In this document: positions 1 through 8,410 of the stretch, in pieces
Layout of the letters: every line of letters starts with the position of its first letter
Position numbering within the stretch: position 1 is the first letter of the stretch
Assembly: GCF_013087525.1 (NCBI RefSeq)
Contig: NZ_JABFCS010000001.1
Location: 2,914,001 to 2,978,000 of the forward strand
Direction: 5' to 3'
Length of the DNA stretch: 64,000 nt
Source of the DNA: Ramlibacter montanisoli
GTDB taxonomy: Bacteria > Pseudomonadota > Gammaproteobacteria > Burkholderiales > Burkholderiaceae_C
The notes under the pieces: model-generated
Database searches by the model: none
The model's input: only the letters and a program-made list of their open reading frames with translations
Told to the model about the DNA's origin: nothing
Position numbers and translations under genes: made by a program

Positions 1-1
1 C

Positions 2-100
2 AAGGGCGGGCTGGACCAGCTGGCCGGCCAGCTGGCGCGCGAGGAACAGGCGGTGGGCGACGCGATCGCCGACGCCGTCGGCCTCGAGCTGGTGGGTTGA
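2..100 (+). CDS. C-terminal end of an upstream protein (partial)
   Basis: The window opens inside a reading frame that runs to a TGA at 98-100, giving the last 32 residues of a protein ending in ADAVGLELVG. The fragment is acidic and helical-looking with no diagnostic motif. A YjgN/DUF898 membrane protein often precedes an M48 peptidase of the type that follows, and the acidic tail would suit that family, but this is inference from context only. The stop lies 2 nt before the next start, so the two genes are probably co-transcribed. Confidence 0.55.
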   Translation, partial: KGGLDQLAGQLAREEQAVGDAIADAVGLELVG

Positions 101-102
101 GC

Positions 103-1209
103 ATGGGCCAGCCGCTGCGCGGCCACTGGTTCGACGGCCGCAGCAGCGCGGCACGCGAGGTGCACGTGCAGCTGCAGCCCGGCCCGCGCGGGCCTTCGCT
201 GCTGCTGCGCGCGGCCGACGGCGAGACGCTGGAACTGCGGAACGACCAGGTCGGCTGGCCGGAGCGCTGGAGCGCGGGACGCGCGCCGCGCAGGCTGGCC
301 GTCGACCTCGGCGCGCATGGCAGCCTGCAGCTGGACGACCCGCAGGGCTGGCAGCAGGCGCTGGCGGCCGCCGGCCACCAGGCCACGCTGGCGCAGCACA
401 TGCAGACGCGCTGGTCGATGTTCGCCGCGGTGCTGGTGGTGGCCGCGGGCCTGGTGTTCGCGTTCTACCGGTGGGGCACGCCCTGGGCGGCGACGCAGCT
501 CACGCGGCAGGTGCCGATCGGCTGGGAGACCAGCCTGACCGACCGCTTCCTGGGCGACCTGGACCAGGGCTGGCTGAAACCGAGCAAGCTGCCGCGCGAG
601 CGGCAGGACGCATTGCGCGCCCGCTTCGACACGCTCGCGCGCTCGCTGCCGCCGGAGCTGCGCCGCTACCGCGGCTACGAGCCGAAGCTGGTGCTGCACT
701 TCCGCAACGGAATGGGCGCGAACGCCTTCGCGCTGCCCGGGGGCACCGTCGTGATGACCGACGGCATCGTCGAACTCGCCGACCAGCACAAGCTGGGCGA
801 CGAGGCGCTGGTCGGCGTTCTGGCCCACGAGATCGGTCACGTGCTGCACCGGCACACCACGCGCATCATCGTGGAACAGGGCGTGCTGAACGTGGGACTG
901 GGGCTGGCGCTGGGCGATGTGTCGTGGCTGCTGTCCACCGGCAGCTCGCTGCTCACGGGGCTGGCCTACCGCCGCAACCACGAGTCGGAAGCCGACTGCT
1001 TCGCCGTCGCCCTGATGACGCGCACCGGCGGCCGCACCGAGCCGATGGCGGACCTGCTGCTGCGCATGGAGGCCGCCGCGGAGGCCAAGGCCGGCGGCGA
1101 GAGGAAGGCGAAGCGCGAGGACGGCAGCTGGATCGAGTTCCTGAGCAGCCACCCCGCGACGCCGCAGCGCGCGCAGGGCCTGAAGCGGGGCCAGGGCTGC
1201 GCGCAATGA
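103..1209 (+). CDS. M48 family membrane-anchored zinc metallopeptidase
   Basis: The product has 368 residues. An N-terminal domain of about 100 residues is followed by one membrane segment (about 104-123, WSMFAAVLVVAAGLVFAFYR) and then a peptidase domain. The zinc motif HEIGH is at about 242-246 within VLAHEIGHVLHRH, and the third ligand is the glutamate of ESEAD near 296, which is the M48 arrangement. The family degrades damaged or misfolded envelope proteins, and the catalytic domain probably faces the periplasm. ATG 103 was chosen; a TTG at 97 is possible but would overlap the upstream stop. A second M48 protease, htpX, lies just downstream on the other strand, past rnpB. Its substrate cannot be told from sequence. 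Confidence 0.88.
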   Translation: MGQPLRGHWFDGRSSAAREVHVQLQPGPRGPSLLLRAADGETLELRNDQVGWPERWSAGRAPRRLAVDLGAHGSLQLDDPQGWQQALAAAGHQATLAQHMQTRWSMFAAVLVVAAGLVFAFYRWGTPWAATQLTRQVPIGWETSLTDRFLGDLDQGWLKPSKLPRERQDALRARFDTLARSLPPELRRYRGYEPKLVLHFRNGMGANAFALPGGTVVMTDGIVELADQHKLGDEALVGVLAHEIGHVLHRHTTRIIVEQGVLNVGLGLALGDVSWLLSTGSSLLTGLAYRRNHESEADCFAVALMTRTGGRTEPMADLLLRMEAAAEAKAGGERKAKREDGSWIEFLSSHPATPQRAQGLKRGQGCAQ

Positions 1210-1215
1210 AAGTGT

Positions 1216-1545
1216 GAAGCTCGCCGTTACGCCGGATTCTGTGCATCCGGTTGCCCGGATGTGACCGCCATTCTTCTGGGCCGGGAGTCGCCTCCACGGC
1301 TCGATGCTGCCTACCCGCCAGCTCCGCGGGACCACGTCGACGCTGGCCTATTTGGCATTGCTGCGCGTAGAGATTGCCCGTTTCACCCCCATGACCCGCT
1401 TGCGCGAACCACGGGACTCGTCTCTGTTGCTCTGATCCTCACCTCGCGGTGGACAGGTGTTGCCTGCTACGCTGCCCTATGCAGTCCGGACGTTCCTCCA
1501 GTGCGGCCTTTCGGCACTTGCACCAGCAGCGGCCTGGCGTGCTTC
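1216..1545 (-). ncRNA. rnpB: RNase P RNA (bacterial type A)
   Basis: Catalytic RNA that matures tRNA 5' ends. Read on the minus strand it contains the conserved landmarks GAGGAACGTCCGGACT near its start, AGGGCAG, AGAGCAACAGAGA and GGTGAAACGGGCAATCTC, and ends with ACAGAATCCGGCGTAACGG. The ends were set by the P1 helix: GAAGC-A-CGCC at 1545-1536 pairs with GGCG-A-GCTTC at 1225-1216, giving about 330 nt. A GATAAT -10 hexamer lies at 1559-1554 on the minus strand, 8 nt before the predicted 5' end. Open frames crossing this region on both strands are not genes. Confidence 0.95.
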
Positions 1546-1569
1546 ACGAAGGGATTATCCCCCGCAATG

Positions 1570-1594
1570 AAAAAGGCCGCTTCGCAGCGGCCTT
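1570..1594 (-). terminator. Rho-independent terminator of htpX
   Basis: On the minus strand, AAGGCCGCT-GCGA-AGCGGCCTT forms a 9-bp stem followed directly by TTTTT (plus-strand A run 1570-1574). It begins about 10 nt after the htpX stop. The T tract ends about 11 bp before the rnpB -10 box, so termination of htpX and initiation of rnpB are packed into about 50 bp. Confidence 0.85.
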
Positions 1595-1603
1595 CGTTTC
1601 GTG

Positions 1604-2473
1604 TCACTGCGCGTTCTGCAGCGCCGCGATCCGTTCCTCGATCGGCGGGTGGGTCGAGAACAGCTTGCCCACGCCGGAGGTGATGCCCATGGCCTGCAGG
1701 CTCTTGGGCAGCTCGCCGGGGACCATGCCGCCCAGGCGGGCCAGCGCGTTGATCATCGGCTGCTTGCGGCCCATCAGCTGCGCGGAGCCGCGGTCGGCGC
1801 GGAACTCGCGCTGGCGCGAGAACCAGGCCACGATGATCGCCGCCACGAAACCGAGCAGGATGTCCAGCACGATGGTCGTCACGAAGTAGCCGATGCCGGG
1901 GCCCGAGCGCTGCTCGCCGCGGCTCAGCCAGCCGTCGACCACGTAGCCGACCACGCGCGAGAGGAACACGACGAAGGTGTTCATCACGCCCTGGATCAGC
2001 GTCATGGTGACCATGTCGCCGTTGGCGATGTGCGCGACCTCGTGGCCGATCACCGCCTCGACTTCCTCGCGCGTCATGCCCTGCAGCAGGCCGGTGGACA
2101 CCGCGACCAGCGCGTTGTTCTTGAAGGCGCCGGTGGCGAAGGCATTGGGCTCGCCTTCGAAGATGCCGACTTCCGGCATGCCGATCTTGGCCTCGTTGGC
2201 GAAGCGGCGCACGGTGTCGACGATCCACGCCTCGTCGGCGTTGCGCGGCTGGTCGATCACCTGCACGCCGGAACTCCACTTGGCGATGGTCTTGGACAGC
2301 AGCAGCGAGATGATCGCGCCGCCGAAGCCCATGATGGCGGCGAACACGAGCAGCTGGCCCAGGTTCAGCCCGTTCGCGGTGAGGAACCGGTTGACCCCGA
2401 GCAGGCTGGCGACGATGCCGAGCACCACCACCACGGCCAGGTTGGTCAGGACGAACAGGAAAATGCGTTTCAT
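1604..2473 (-). CDS. htpX: Protease HtpX, heat-shock membrane zinc protease
   Basis: The product has 289 residues, the usual HtpX length. It degrades damaged inner-membrane proteins alongside FtsH. Two N-terminal membrane segments (about 4-24 and 38-60) precede the zinc motif HEVAH at about 144-148, and two more hydrophobic stretches lie near 155-210. The third ligand is the glutamate in [10 protein letters not shown] near 228. The start [15 protein letters not shown] is typical of the family. Upstream on the same strand is a sequence matching a sigma-32 promoter (2520-2547), consistent with heat-shock control, and a strong terminator follows the stop. It is a single-gene unit. Confidence 0.96.
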   Translation of the reverse strand: MKRIFLFVLTNLAVVVVLGIVASLLGVNRFLTANGLNLGQLLVFAAIMGFGGAIISLLLSKTIAKWSSGVQVIDQPRNADEAWIVDTVRRFANEAKIGMPEVGIFEGEPNAFATGAFKNNALVAVSTGLLQGMTREEVEAVIGHEVAHIANGDMVTMTLIQGVMNTFVVFLSRVVGYVVDGWLSRGEQRSGPGIGYFVTTIVLDILLGFVAAIIVAWFSRQREFRADRGSAQLMGRKQPMINALARLGGMVPGELPKSLQAMGITSGVGKLFSTHPPIEERIAALQNAQ

Positions 2474-2519
2474 TGCTCTGGATGCTCCGAAGGGTGGAAG
2501 ACGGTCACCCCCGCGGCGC

Positions 2520-2547
2520 AGATGAGGTTCCCGGAAGGGACTTCAAG
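2520..2547 (-). promoter_or_regulatory. Putative sigma-32 (heat-shock) promoter of htpX
   Basis: Read on the minus strand, CTTGAA (2547-2542) is followed after 14 nt by CCTCATCT (2527-2520). The E. coli RpoH consensus is CTTGAAA, 13-15 nt, CCCCATnT. Only the third base of the -10 box departs from it. The site lies about 47 nt upstream of the htpX ATG, leaving a leader of about 40 nt. Known htpX genes are RpoH-dependent in E. coli. Confidence 0.6.
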
Positions 2548-2582
2548 GGGCACCGCGGGCCTGCCACGTGGGGAGTTATGTT

Positions 2583-3308
2583 TTAAGTCTTGCGTGGGCG
2601 GAATACGAGGGAGTCATCATAAAAGGAAAAGTTCTCGTTCGCGTTCCACCAGCCCGGCACGCCCAGCACCGGCAAGGGCGTGAACGGCTTGCCCGCCAGC
2701 ACCTTCCCGGTGCAGCGCGCGGCCAGCCAGCCATCGGCGTCCGCTCCTGATTCCAGAGCAGCATCTCCCCGCCAGACATGGGCCGTGAGCCCTTTTCTCG
2801 GTTGCGCGAGCTGCTCCAGCAAGGCATGGCCGAAGATCCACAGGCGGGCCTGCGCCCACAGCGGCCGCAGTTCCACGAACAGCCGCTGCCATGCGCGGTC
2901 TTCCAGCGCCTGCCACAAGGCCGGCGGCGCCTGCAGCAGCGCGCCGTTCTCGTCGAACACGGTGATCGCGTCGCGCACGGGGCCGCGCCGGGCGCCGACG
3001 CCGTCGCGCGCGATCGCCTCGGCCTGCAACCGGTTGAGGGCCGCCTTGCTGCGCGGGAACCGCAGCCAGACCAGCCCGTTGAAGAAGTCGTGCAGGCCGG
3101 GGCGCACCGGGCACTGGCGGGTCTCGAAGATGAAGCGCTCGTAGGGCGTGCCGGCGGGCAGGTCTTCCTGCGCCACGAAGCGCACCGGCGCCTCGCCCTC
3201 TGCATTCAAGGCCTCGTGCGCCGGCTGGCCGCCGCCGATACGGCGGGCGACGGCTTCGCCCGGCGCGCGCCAGGGCGCGAACCAGGGCTGCGCCCAGTCC
3301 ACCTGCAT
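2583..3308 (-). CDS. DUF3025 domain-containing protein
   Basis: The 241-residue protein carries the DUF3025 signature HDFFNGLVWLRFPRSK-ALNRLQ at about 90-112, and ends with a WWNANENFSFYDD segment before the conserved FRP tail. The family is widespread in beta- and gamma-proteobacteria and has no assigned function. The protein is predicted soluble, with no signal peptide. Its ATG overlaps the stop of the NYN-domain gene by one base (TGATG), so translation is probably coupled and the two are the last genes of the glt-pyrC transcription unit. The final 70 bases are noticeably less GC-rich than the rest. Confidence 0.85.
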   Translation of the reverse strand: MQVDWAQPWFAPWRAPGEAVARRIGGGQPAHEALNAEGEAPVRFVAQEDLPAGTPYERFIFETRQCPVRPGLHDFFNGLVWLRFPRSKAALNRLQAEAIARDGVGARRGPVRDAITVFDENGALLQAPPALWQALEDRAWQRLFVELRPLWAQARLWIFGHALLEQLAQPRKGLTAHVWRGDAALESGADADGWLAARCTGKVLAGKPFTPLPVLGVPGWWNANENFSFYDDSLVFRPRKT

Positions 3309-4033
3309 CAGCGCGCGCTGGCCTTCAGCCGCACCTTGTTCGGCTGCGAGGCCGGCGCGAGCTCCACGTAAGGAGCGTTCTTGGCGAGGAAGCGCGGGCC
3401 AGTGCCACTCTTGCTCAGGAGATCATCCGCGCGCAGGCGCTTGACCACTTCATTCATCGCGACCCAGCCACCGTCCTCGAAGCCGGGGATGCTGCCCAGC
3501 GCCGCGCGCACCGGGTCCTGCGGTTCCGGCGGCTTGGGACGGGCCACCCTCTTCGCAGCCGCCTTGCGCGCCGGCCGCGGCGCGGCCGGGGCCGGCACGT
3601 CGTCCAGGTAGACGACCTGTTCGTACACCTTGGCCAGTTCCTCGCCGGCCGCCTTGGCGCGCTGCGCGAAGCAGATCACGCGGATGCCCGCTTCGCGCAG
3701 GCGCACCGCCAGCGGCGCGAAGTCGGCGTCGCTGGAGGCGACGGCGACGATGTCCGGCAATTCGGCCGCGTGGAACAGGTCCATCACGTCGACGCACAGC
3801 AAGGCATCGGTCGTTCCCTTGCCCTGGTTGACCAGCGCGCGGATGCCATGGCGCAGCAGGCAGTCCTTCAGGCCCGACAGCTTCTCGTGCCCGCCGTAGG
3901 CCCGCCGCACGGTGAGGCGCCAGCCCTGCTCCTGCATGTGCGCCAGGCCGCGCTCGATGGTCGCGGCATCGGAGATGTTGTCGGCGTCGATCAGGATGGC
4001 GGCCTCGTTGGCACGGCTGGAAGCGGTGCTCAT
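3308..4033 (-). CDS. NYN-domain (PIN-like) putative ribonuclease with C-terminal OST-HTH/LOTUS-like domain
   Basis: The 241-residue protein starts with [12 protein letters not shown] (about 10-21) and continues through [15 protein letters not shown] and [17 protein letters not shown]. This is the NYN/LabA-like arrangement, with acidic residues D16, D18, D77 and D103-D105 (approximate) forming the metal site of PIN-type nucleases. A basic, Ala/Pro-rich linker ([16 protein letters not shown]) leads to a C-terminal segment, [14 protein letters not shown]...TGPRFLAKN, that resembles the RNA-binding OST-HTH/LOTUS fold often attached to NYN domains. An RNA-processing role is inferred. It overlaps the pyrC stop by 4 nt (ATGA) and the DUF3025 start by 1 nt. 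Confidence 0.85.
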   Translation of the reverse strand: MSTASSRANEAAILIDADNISDAATIERGLAHMQEQGWRLTVRRAYGGHEKLSGLKDCLLRHGIRALVNQGKGTTDALLCVDVMDLFHAAELPDIVAVASSDADFAPLAVRLREAGIRVICFAQRAKAAGEELAKVYEQVVYLDDVPAPAAPRPARKAAAKRVARPKPPEPQDPVRAALGSIPGFEDGGWVAMNEVVKRLRADDLLSKSGTGPRFLAKNAPYVELAPASQPNKVRLKASAR

Positions 4034-5064
4034 GCCGCCACCTTCCAGGCCAGCGTCTCGCCGCCGCGCAGCGGCTTGAGTTCCGCGTTGCCGAAGGGCA
4101 GCTTCTCCGGCAGCTGCCAGGCTTCCTTCCTGAGCGTCAGCTTGCCCGCGTTGCGGGGCAGGCCGTAGAAGTCGGCGCCGTGGAAGCTGGCGAAGCCTTC
4201 CAGCTTGTCGAGCGCGCCGACGCTGTCGAAGGCTTCCGCGTACAGCTCCATAGCCGACAGCGCCGTGTAGCAGCCGGCGCAACCCAGGGCGTGCTCCTTG
4301 AGCACCGCGGCGTGCGGGGCGCTGTCGGTGCCCAGGAAGAACTTGGGGCTGCCGCTGGTGGCGGCTTCCAGCAGCGCCTGGCGATGCACCTCGCGCTTGA
4401 GGACCGGCAGGCAGTAGTAGTGCGGGCGGATGCCGCCGGTGAAGAGCGCGTTGCGGTTGTACAGGAGGTGGTGCGCCGTGATGGTGGCGGCCGTGAAGCG
4501 GTCGCTGTCGCGCACGTACTGCACGGCCTCCTTCGTGGTCATGTGCTCCACCACGATCTTGAGTTCCGGGAAGTCGCGGCGCAGGGGCTTGAGCTGCGTC
4601 TCCAGGAACACCGCCTCGCGGTCGAAGATGTCGACGGCGGGATCGGTGACCTCGCCGTGCACCAGCAGCAGCATGCCGGTGCGCTGCATCGCCTCCAGCG
4701 TCTTGTAGGTCTTGCGGATGTCGGTGACGCCGGCATCGCTGTTGGTGGTGGCGCCGGCCGGATAGAGCTTCACGGCCACCACGCCCATGCGCCGGGCCAG
4801 CACGATCTCGTCGGGCGCCAGCTTGTCGGTGAGGTAGAGCGACATCAGCGGCTCGAAGTCCAGGCCCTGGGGCGTGGCGGCCAGGATGCGCTCGCGGTAG
4901 GCCGCGGCAAGTTCCGCCGTGGTCACCGGCGGCTTCAGGTTGGGCATGATCAGCGCGCGGGCGAACTGGGCCGCCGAATGCGGCACCACCGCCGCCATGG
5001 CGGCGCCGTCGCGCACGTGCAGGTGCCAGTCGTCGGGGCGGGTGATGGTCAGGGTCTGGGACAT
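4030..5064 (-). CDS. pyrC: Dihydroorotase (pyrimidine biosynthesis)
   Basis: The 344-residue product (E. coli PyrC has 348) converts N-carbamoyl-aspartate to dihydroorotate in the cytoplasm. The metal-binding motif is WHLHVRDG at about 14-21. The carbamylated lysine lies in [15 protein letters not shown]. The histidines of [15 protein letters not shown] and [11 protein letters not shown] and the aspartate of FLGTDSAPH complete the type II dihydroorotase site. ATG 5064 is taken because it begins the conserved [13 protein letters not shown]. An ATG 9 nt upstream (5073) is equally readable, with GGTGGG nearby. It lies 32 nt after gltL and overlaps the NYN gene (ATGA). Confidence 0.95.
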   Translation of the reverse strand: MSQTLTITRPDDWHLHVRDGAAMAAVVPHSAAQFARALIMPNLKPPVTTAELAAAYRERILAATPQGLDFEPLMSLYLTDKLAPDEIVLARRMGVVAVKLYPAGATTNSDAGVTDIRKTYKTLEAMQRTGMLLLVHGEVTDPAVDIFDREAVFLETQLKPLRRDFPELKIVVEHMTTKEAVQYVRDSDRFTAATITAHHLLYNRNALFTGGIRPHYYCLPVLKREVHRQALLEAATSGSPKFFLGTDSAPHAAVLKEHALGCAGCYTALSAMELYAEAFDSVGALDKLEGFASFHGADFYGLPRNAGKLTLRKEAWQLPEKLPFGNAELKPLRGGETLAWKVAA

Positions 5065-5096
5065 GGCTTGCATTGTCCCACCGGCCGCCCGCCGCC

Positions 5097-5858
5097 TCAG
5101 TGGCTGAGGATCTTGTTGAGGAAGTCCTTGGTGCGCGGCTTGCGGGCTTCCGAGTTGCCGAAGAACTCCTCCTTCGTGCAGTCCTCCAGGATGTGGCCGC
5201 CGACGTCGATGAAGATCACGCGGTTGGCCACCTTGCGCGCGAAGCCCATCTCGTGCGTGACCACCATCATGGTCATGCCTTCCTTGGCCAGGCCCACCAT
5301 CACGTCCAGCACCTCTCCCACCATCTCCGGGTCGAGCGCGGACGTGGGCTCGTCGAACAGCATCACGTAGGGATCCATCGACAGCGCGCGGGCGATCGCC
5401 ACGCGCTGCTGCTGGCCGCCGGAGAGCTGGCCGGGAAACTTGTCCTTGTGCGCCATCAGGCCGACGCGGTCCAGCATCTTCAGGCCGCGCGTCTTCGCCT
5501 CGTCGGCACTGCGTCCCAGCACCTTGATCTGCGCGATGGTCAGGTTCTCGGTCACCGACAGGTGCGGGAACAGCTCGAAGTGCTGGAACACCATGCCGAC
5601 GTGGCTGCGCAGCTGGGGCAGGTTGGTCTTGGGGTCGTTGACCTGCGTGCCGTTGACGAAGATCTCGCCCTTCTGGATCGGCTCCAGGCCGTTGACGGTC
5701 TTGATCAGCGTGGACTTGCCCGAGCCCGAGGGCCCGCAGACCACCACCACGTCCTGCTTCTGGATCTGCACGTTGCAGTCGTGCAGCACCTGCACGGGGC
5801 CGTACCACTTCGACACGTTGCGGATGTCGATCATGGGCTGCTGTGTTTCGTCGCTCAT
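5097..5858 (-). CDS. gltL: Glutamate/aspartate ABC transporter ATP-binding protein
   Basis: The 253-residue ATPase of a polar amino acid importer has Walker [10 protein letters not shown] (about 41-49), signature [15 protein letters not shown], Walker [15 protein letters not shown], and the switch histidine in VVTHEMGF. These are the GlnQ/GltL hallmarks. It energises the GltJ/GltK permease. The ATG is preceded by AGGAAAGACA, a good ribosome site, and lies 8 nt after the gltK stop. Pyrimidine gene pyrC follows closely in the same direction, an unusual continuation of a transport operon. Confidence 0.93.
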   Translation of the reverse strand: MSDETQQPMIDIRNVSKWYGPVQVLHDCNVQIQKQDVVVVCGPSGSGKSTLIKTVNGLEPIQKGEIFVNGTQVNDPKTNLPQLRSHVGMVFQHFELFPHLSVTENLTIAQIKVLGRSADEAKTRGLKMLDRVGLMAHKDKFPGQLSGGQQQRVAIARALSMDPYVMLFDEPTSALDPEMVGEVLDVMVGLAKEGMTMMVVTHEMGFARKVANRVIFIDVGGHILEDCTKEEFFGNSEARKPRTKDFLNKILSH

Positions 5859-5866
5859 TGTCTTTC

Positions 5867-6535
5867 CTAGCGAATGATCGCGATCTTCTGCTGCACCCGC
5901 TTGACGACCCAGGAGAGCGTGTAGCAGATGACGAAGTACAGGACCGCCGCGAGGATGTAGGCCTCGCGGGAATGGCTCAGGTTGTTGCCGGCCACGGTGA
6001 AGCCGTGCAGCATGTCGTGCGCCGTGATGATGTACACCAGCGAGGTGTCCTGGAACAGGATGATGGTCTGCGTGAGGAACACCGGGATCATGTTGCGGAA
6101 GGCCTGCGGCAGGATCACCAGCCGCATGTTCTGGCCGTAGGTCATGCCCAGCGCCTGCCCGGCGTAGACCTGCCCGCGGGCGATCGACTGGATGCCGGCG
6201 CGCACGATCTCGCTGAAGTAGGCGGCCTCGAAGGCGATGAAGGTGATCACCGCCGTCATCTCGGCACCGATCGGGCGGCCGATGATGAAGGGCACCAGCA
6301 GGAAGAACCACAGCAGCACCATCAGCAGCGGGATGGAGCGCATGCCGTTGACGTAGGTGGCGGCCACCAGTTCCAGCGGCTTGATGCCCGAGAGGCGCAT
6401 CAGCGCCAGCACCGTGCCAAAGACGATGCCGCCGATGGTGGCCACCGCCGTCAGCGCGAAGCTGAAGTACATCCCGGTGAGCACGTAGGCCCGGAACACG
6501 TCCCAGGTGAAGAAGGAGAAGTCGAGGGCGTGCAT
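5867..6535 (-). CDS. gltK: Glutamate/aspartate ABC transporter permease GltK
   Basis: The 222-residue inner-membrane permease begins [19 protein letters not shown]. It has about five hydrophobic helices and the ABC-permease coupling loop [26 protein letters not shown] motif ([14 protein letters not shown]), followed by [13 protein letters not shown]. The last helix ends with a basic tail [11 protein letters not shown]. In the sequence as given no stop codon separates it from gltJ: the two frames are continuous, so the bases read as one 476-residue double permease. A one-base change in the C run at 6543-6547 would restore a separate gltJ stop 1 nt upstream of this ATG. Confidence 0.9.
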   Translation of the reverse strand: MHALDFSFFTWDVFRAYVLTGMYFSFALTAVATIGGIVFGTVLALMRLSGIKPLELVAATYVNGMRSIPLLMVLLWFFLLVPFIIGRPIGAEMTAVITFIAFEAAYFSEIVRAGIQSIARGQVYAGQALGMTYGQNMRLVILPQAFRNMIPVFLTQTIILFQDTSLVYIITAHDMLHGFTVAGNNLSHSREAYILAAVLYFVICYTLSWVVKRVQQKIAIIR

Positions 6536-6536
6536 C

Positions 6537-7297
6537 TCAGTGCCCCCGCCGGTGCTGGCCACGAAACCGGGCACCCGCACCCGCTTCTCGATGAAGGCCA
6601 TGATGCGGTTGATGGCCAGGGCGGACACGACGTACAGCGCCGTCACGGCCATGTAGACCTCGATGCCGCGCGAGGTCTCCTCGGCCACCTGCTGCGCGTA
6701 GAAGGTCAGCTCCACGATGGACACGGCGAAGGCCACCGAGGAGTTCTTGAAGATGTTCATCGCCTCGCTGGTCAGCGGCGGGATGATGATGCGGAAGGCC
6801 ATGGGCAGCAGCACGTAGCGGTAGTACTGCGGCGTCGTGAAGCCCAGCGCCATGCCCGCGTAGCGCTGGCCGCGCGGCAGCGCCTGCACGCCGGCGCGCA
6901 CCTGTTCGGCGATGCGGGCGGAGGTGAAGAGGCCCAGCCCCGCGACCACCAGCATCAGCTTGGGCGTGTCGGCGAAGGCGGGGAAGACCACCGGCACCAC
7001 GTGGTACCAGAGGAAGATCTGCACGAGCAGCGGGATGTTGCGGAACAGCTCGACCCAGGCGTTGCCGAAGCGGGCGAGCCAGGGGCTGTCCGGCAGGGTG
7101 CGGATCACGCCGATGATGGAGCCCACCAGCAGCGCCACGACCATGGACAGGCCGGCGACCAGCACCGTCTGGCCCCAGGCCGAAAGCAGCCAGTCCAGGT
7201 AGGTCTGCGTGCCCTGGTTGCCGCCGGTGCCGAAGCAGCCGGCCACCACGGTGCGCTCGATGGTGTCCTGGCAGAAAACCTGCCACTCGAAGGCCAT
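6537..7297 (-). CDS. gltJ: Glutamate/aspartate ABC transporter permease GltJ (junction frameshift with gltK)
   Basis: The permease has about 253 residues (E. coli GltJ has 246). A soluble N-terminus containing the CQDTIERTVVAGCFGTGGNQG-like stretch is followed by the usual helices and the permease motif EQVRAGVQALPRGQRYAG. ATG 7297 is preceded by GAGGGGGACCGCG. The end is set at the TGA at 6539-6537, which is reached only if one base is added to the five-C run at 6543-6547; the protein would then end VASTGGGH. Without it, the frame runs straight into gltK. Relatives encode two proteins, so an indel is the simplest reading, but a true fusion cannot be excluded. Confidence 0.85.
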
Positions 7298-7332
7298 CGC
7301 GGTCCCCCTCTCTTTGTTCTTGTGGGAGAAAG

Positions 7333-7358
7333 GCCGGCCGCTGCGACGAGCGGCCGGC
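7333..7358 (-). terminator. Intercistronic hairpin between gltI and gltJ
   Basis: GCCGGCCGCT and AGCGGCCGGC form a perfect 10-bp stem with a 6-nt loop, 9 nt after the gltI stop; on the minus strand it is followed by CTTTCT. Only a weak T tract is present. It could act as a partial terminator or as an mRNA-stabilising hairpin that raises binding-protein expression over the permeases, as in other ABC operons. Confidence 0.6.
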
Positions 7359-7366
7359 GGGGCCCC

Positions 7367-8251
7367 TTACTTGTTGAACTCTTCGGCCGGCGCGTCGGAC
7401 GGCGCCTTCAGCAGGCCGGCGAGGATCTTGCCCATGGGCAGGTTCACGCTGGTGTTCTTCGGCGGGATCGGCTGCTGGAACCACTTGGTGTACAGCAGCT
7501 GCAGCTCGCCCGCCTTGATGGCGCCGCGGATGTAGTCGTCCACCGCCTTCTTGAACTTCGGGTCGTCCTTGCGCACCATGATGGCGATCGGCTCGACGTT
7601 CAGCGTCTCGCCCACGATCTTGTAGGCCTTGGGGTTCTGCGAGGAGGCGATCAGGCCGGCCAGGATGTTGTCGTCCATCACGAAGGCGTCGGCGCGGCCG
7701 GATTCCAGCAGCAGGAAGCTGTCGGCGTGGTCCTTGCCGTAGACCTCCTTGAACTGGATGTTCTGCGCGCGCTTGTTCTTGCGCAGCAGGGCGACCGAGG
7801 TCGTGCCCGTGGTGGTGGCGACGGTCTTGTTGTTCAGGTCGGCGACCGAGTTGATCTTGGAGTCGGCCTTGACCGCGGTGCGCACTTCCGTCACGTAGGT
7901 CGTGAGGGCGAAGGACACGTCCTTCTGGCGGGTGGCGTTGTTGGTGGTGGAGCCGCACTCGATGTCCACGGTGCCGTTCTGCACCAGCGGGATGCGGTTG
8001 GCGGAGGTGACCGGCACGTATTCGACGGAGACGCCCGGCAGCACCGACTTCAGGATGCGCTGGCACAGCTCGACGTGGTAGCCCGTGAACTGGCCGCCAC
8101 CGGTGGTGTACGACAGCGGGGCGGAGGACTCGCGCACGCCCATCACGACCTTGCCGGCCGACTTGGCCTTGGCCAGCGTGTCGTTGGCCTGGGCGAAGGC
8201 GCCGCAGGCGGCGGCCGTCAGGGCCACGGCCAGCACGATTTTCTTGTTCAT
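7367..8251 (-). CDS. gltI: Glutamate/aspartate ABC transporter periplasmic binding protein
   Basis: The 294-residue protein has a signal peptide MNKKIVLAVALTAAACGAFA (about 1-20). The mature part is family 3 solute-binding: KVVMGVRESSAPLSY, then DIECGSTTNNATRQKDVSF (the ligand-site segment with Arg), then a second lobe with YKIVGETLNVEPIAIM and the C-terminal motif YTKWFQQPIPPKN. These match GltI/PEB1-type dicarboxylic amino acid binding. ATG 8251 has a strong ribosome site, TAAGGAGATTTGGA. A TAGAAT hexamer at 8297-8292 could be the -10 box. It is the first gene of gltIJKL, with a LysR gene upstream on the same strand. Confidence 0.93.
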   Translation of the reverse strand: MNKKIVLAVALTAAACGAFAQANDTLAKAKSAGKVVMGVRESSAPLSYTTGGGQFTGYHVELCQRILKSVLPGVSVEYVPVTSANRIPLVQNGTVDIECGSTTNNATRQKDVSFALTTYVTEVRTAVKADSKINSVADLNNKTVATTTGTTSVALLRKNKRAQNIQFKEVYGKDHADSFLLLESGRADAFVMDDNILAGLIASSQNPKAYKIVGETLNVEPIAIMVRKDDPKFKKAVDDYIRGAIKAGELQLLYTKWFQQPIPPKNTSVNLPMGKILAGLLKAPSDAPAEEFNK

Positions 8252-8410
8252 TCCAAATCTCCTTAGGAAGCGCGTTACGACAAAAAGGCGGATTCTAGGC
8301 GGGCCGTGCGCCGTCCGGGCCGCGCCTGTGGCGAGCGGAAGCTTAGGCCCTGCGACCGACAGCGGTAAGCAGGGTTTATGCCCGGTGGCATGCAACCGGA
8401 CGGTGCGCCG

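Noticed and set aside
1261..1889. Short open frames on both strands around 1.3-1.9 kb
   Set aside because: They cross the RNase P RNA gene or lie antisense to htpX.
5843..8266. An 807-codon open frame on the plus strand
   Set aside because: Antisense to gltI-gltJ-gltK, with a low-complexity His/Asp/Gly/Arg composition; a shadow of the transporter genes.
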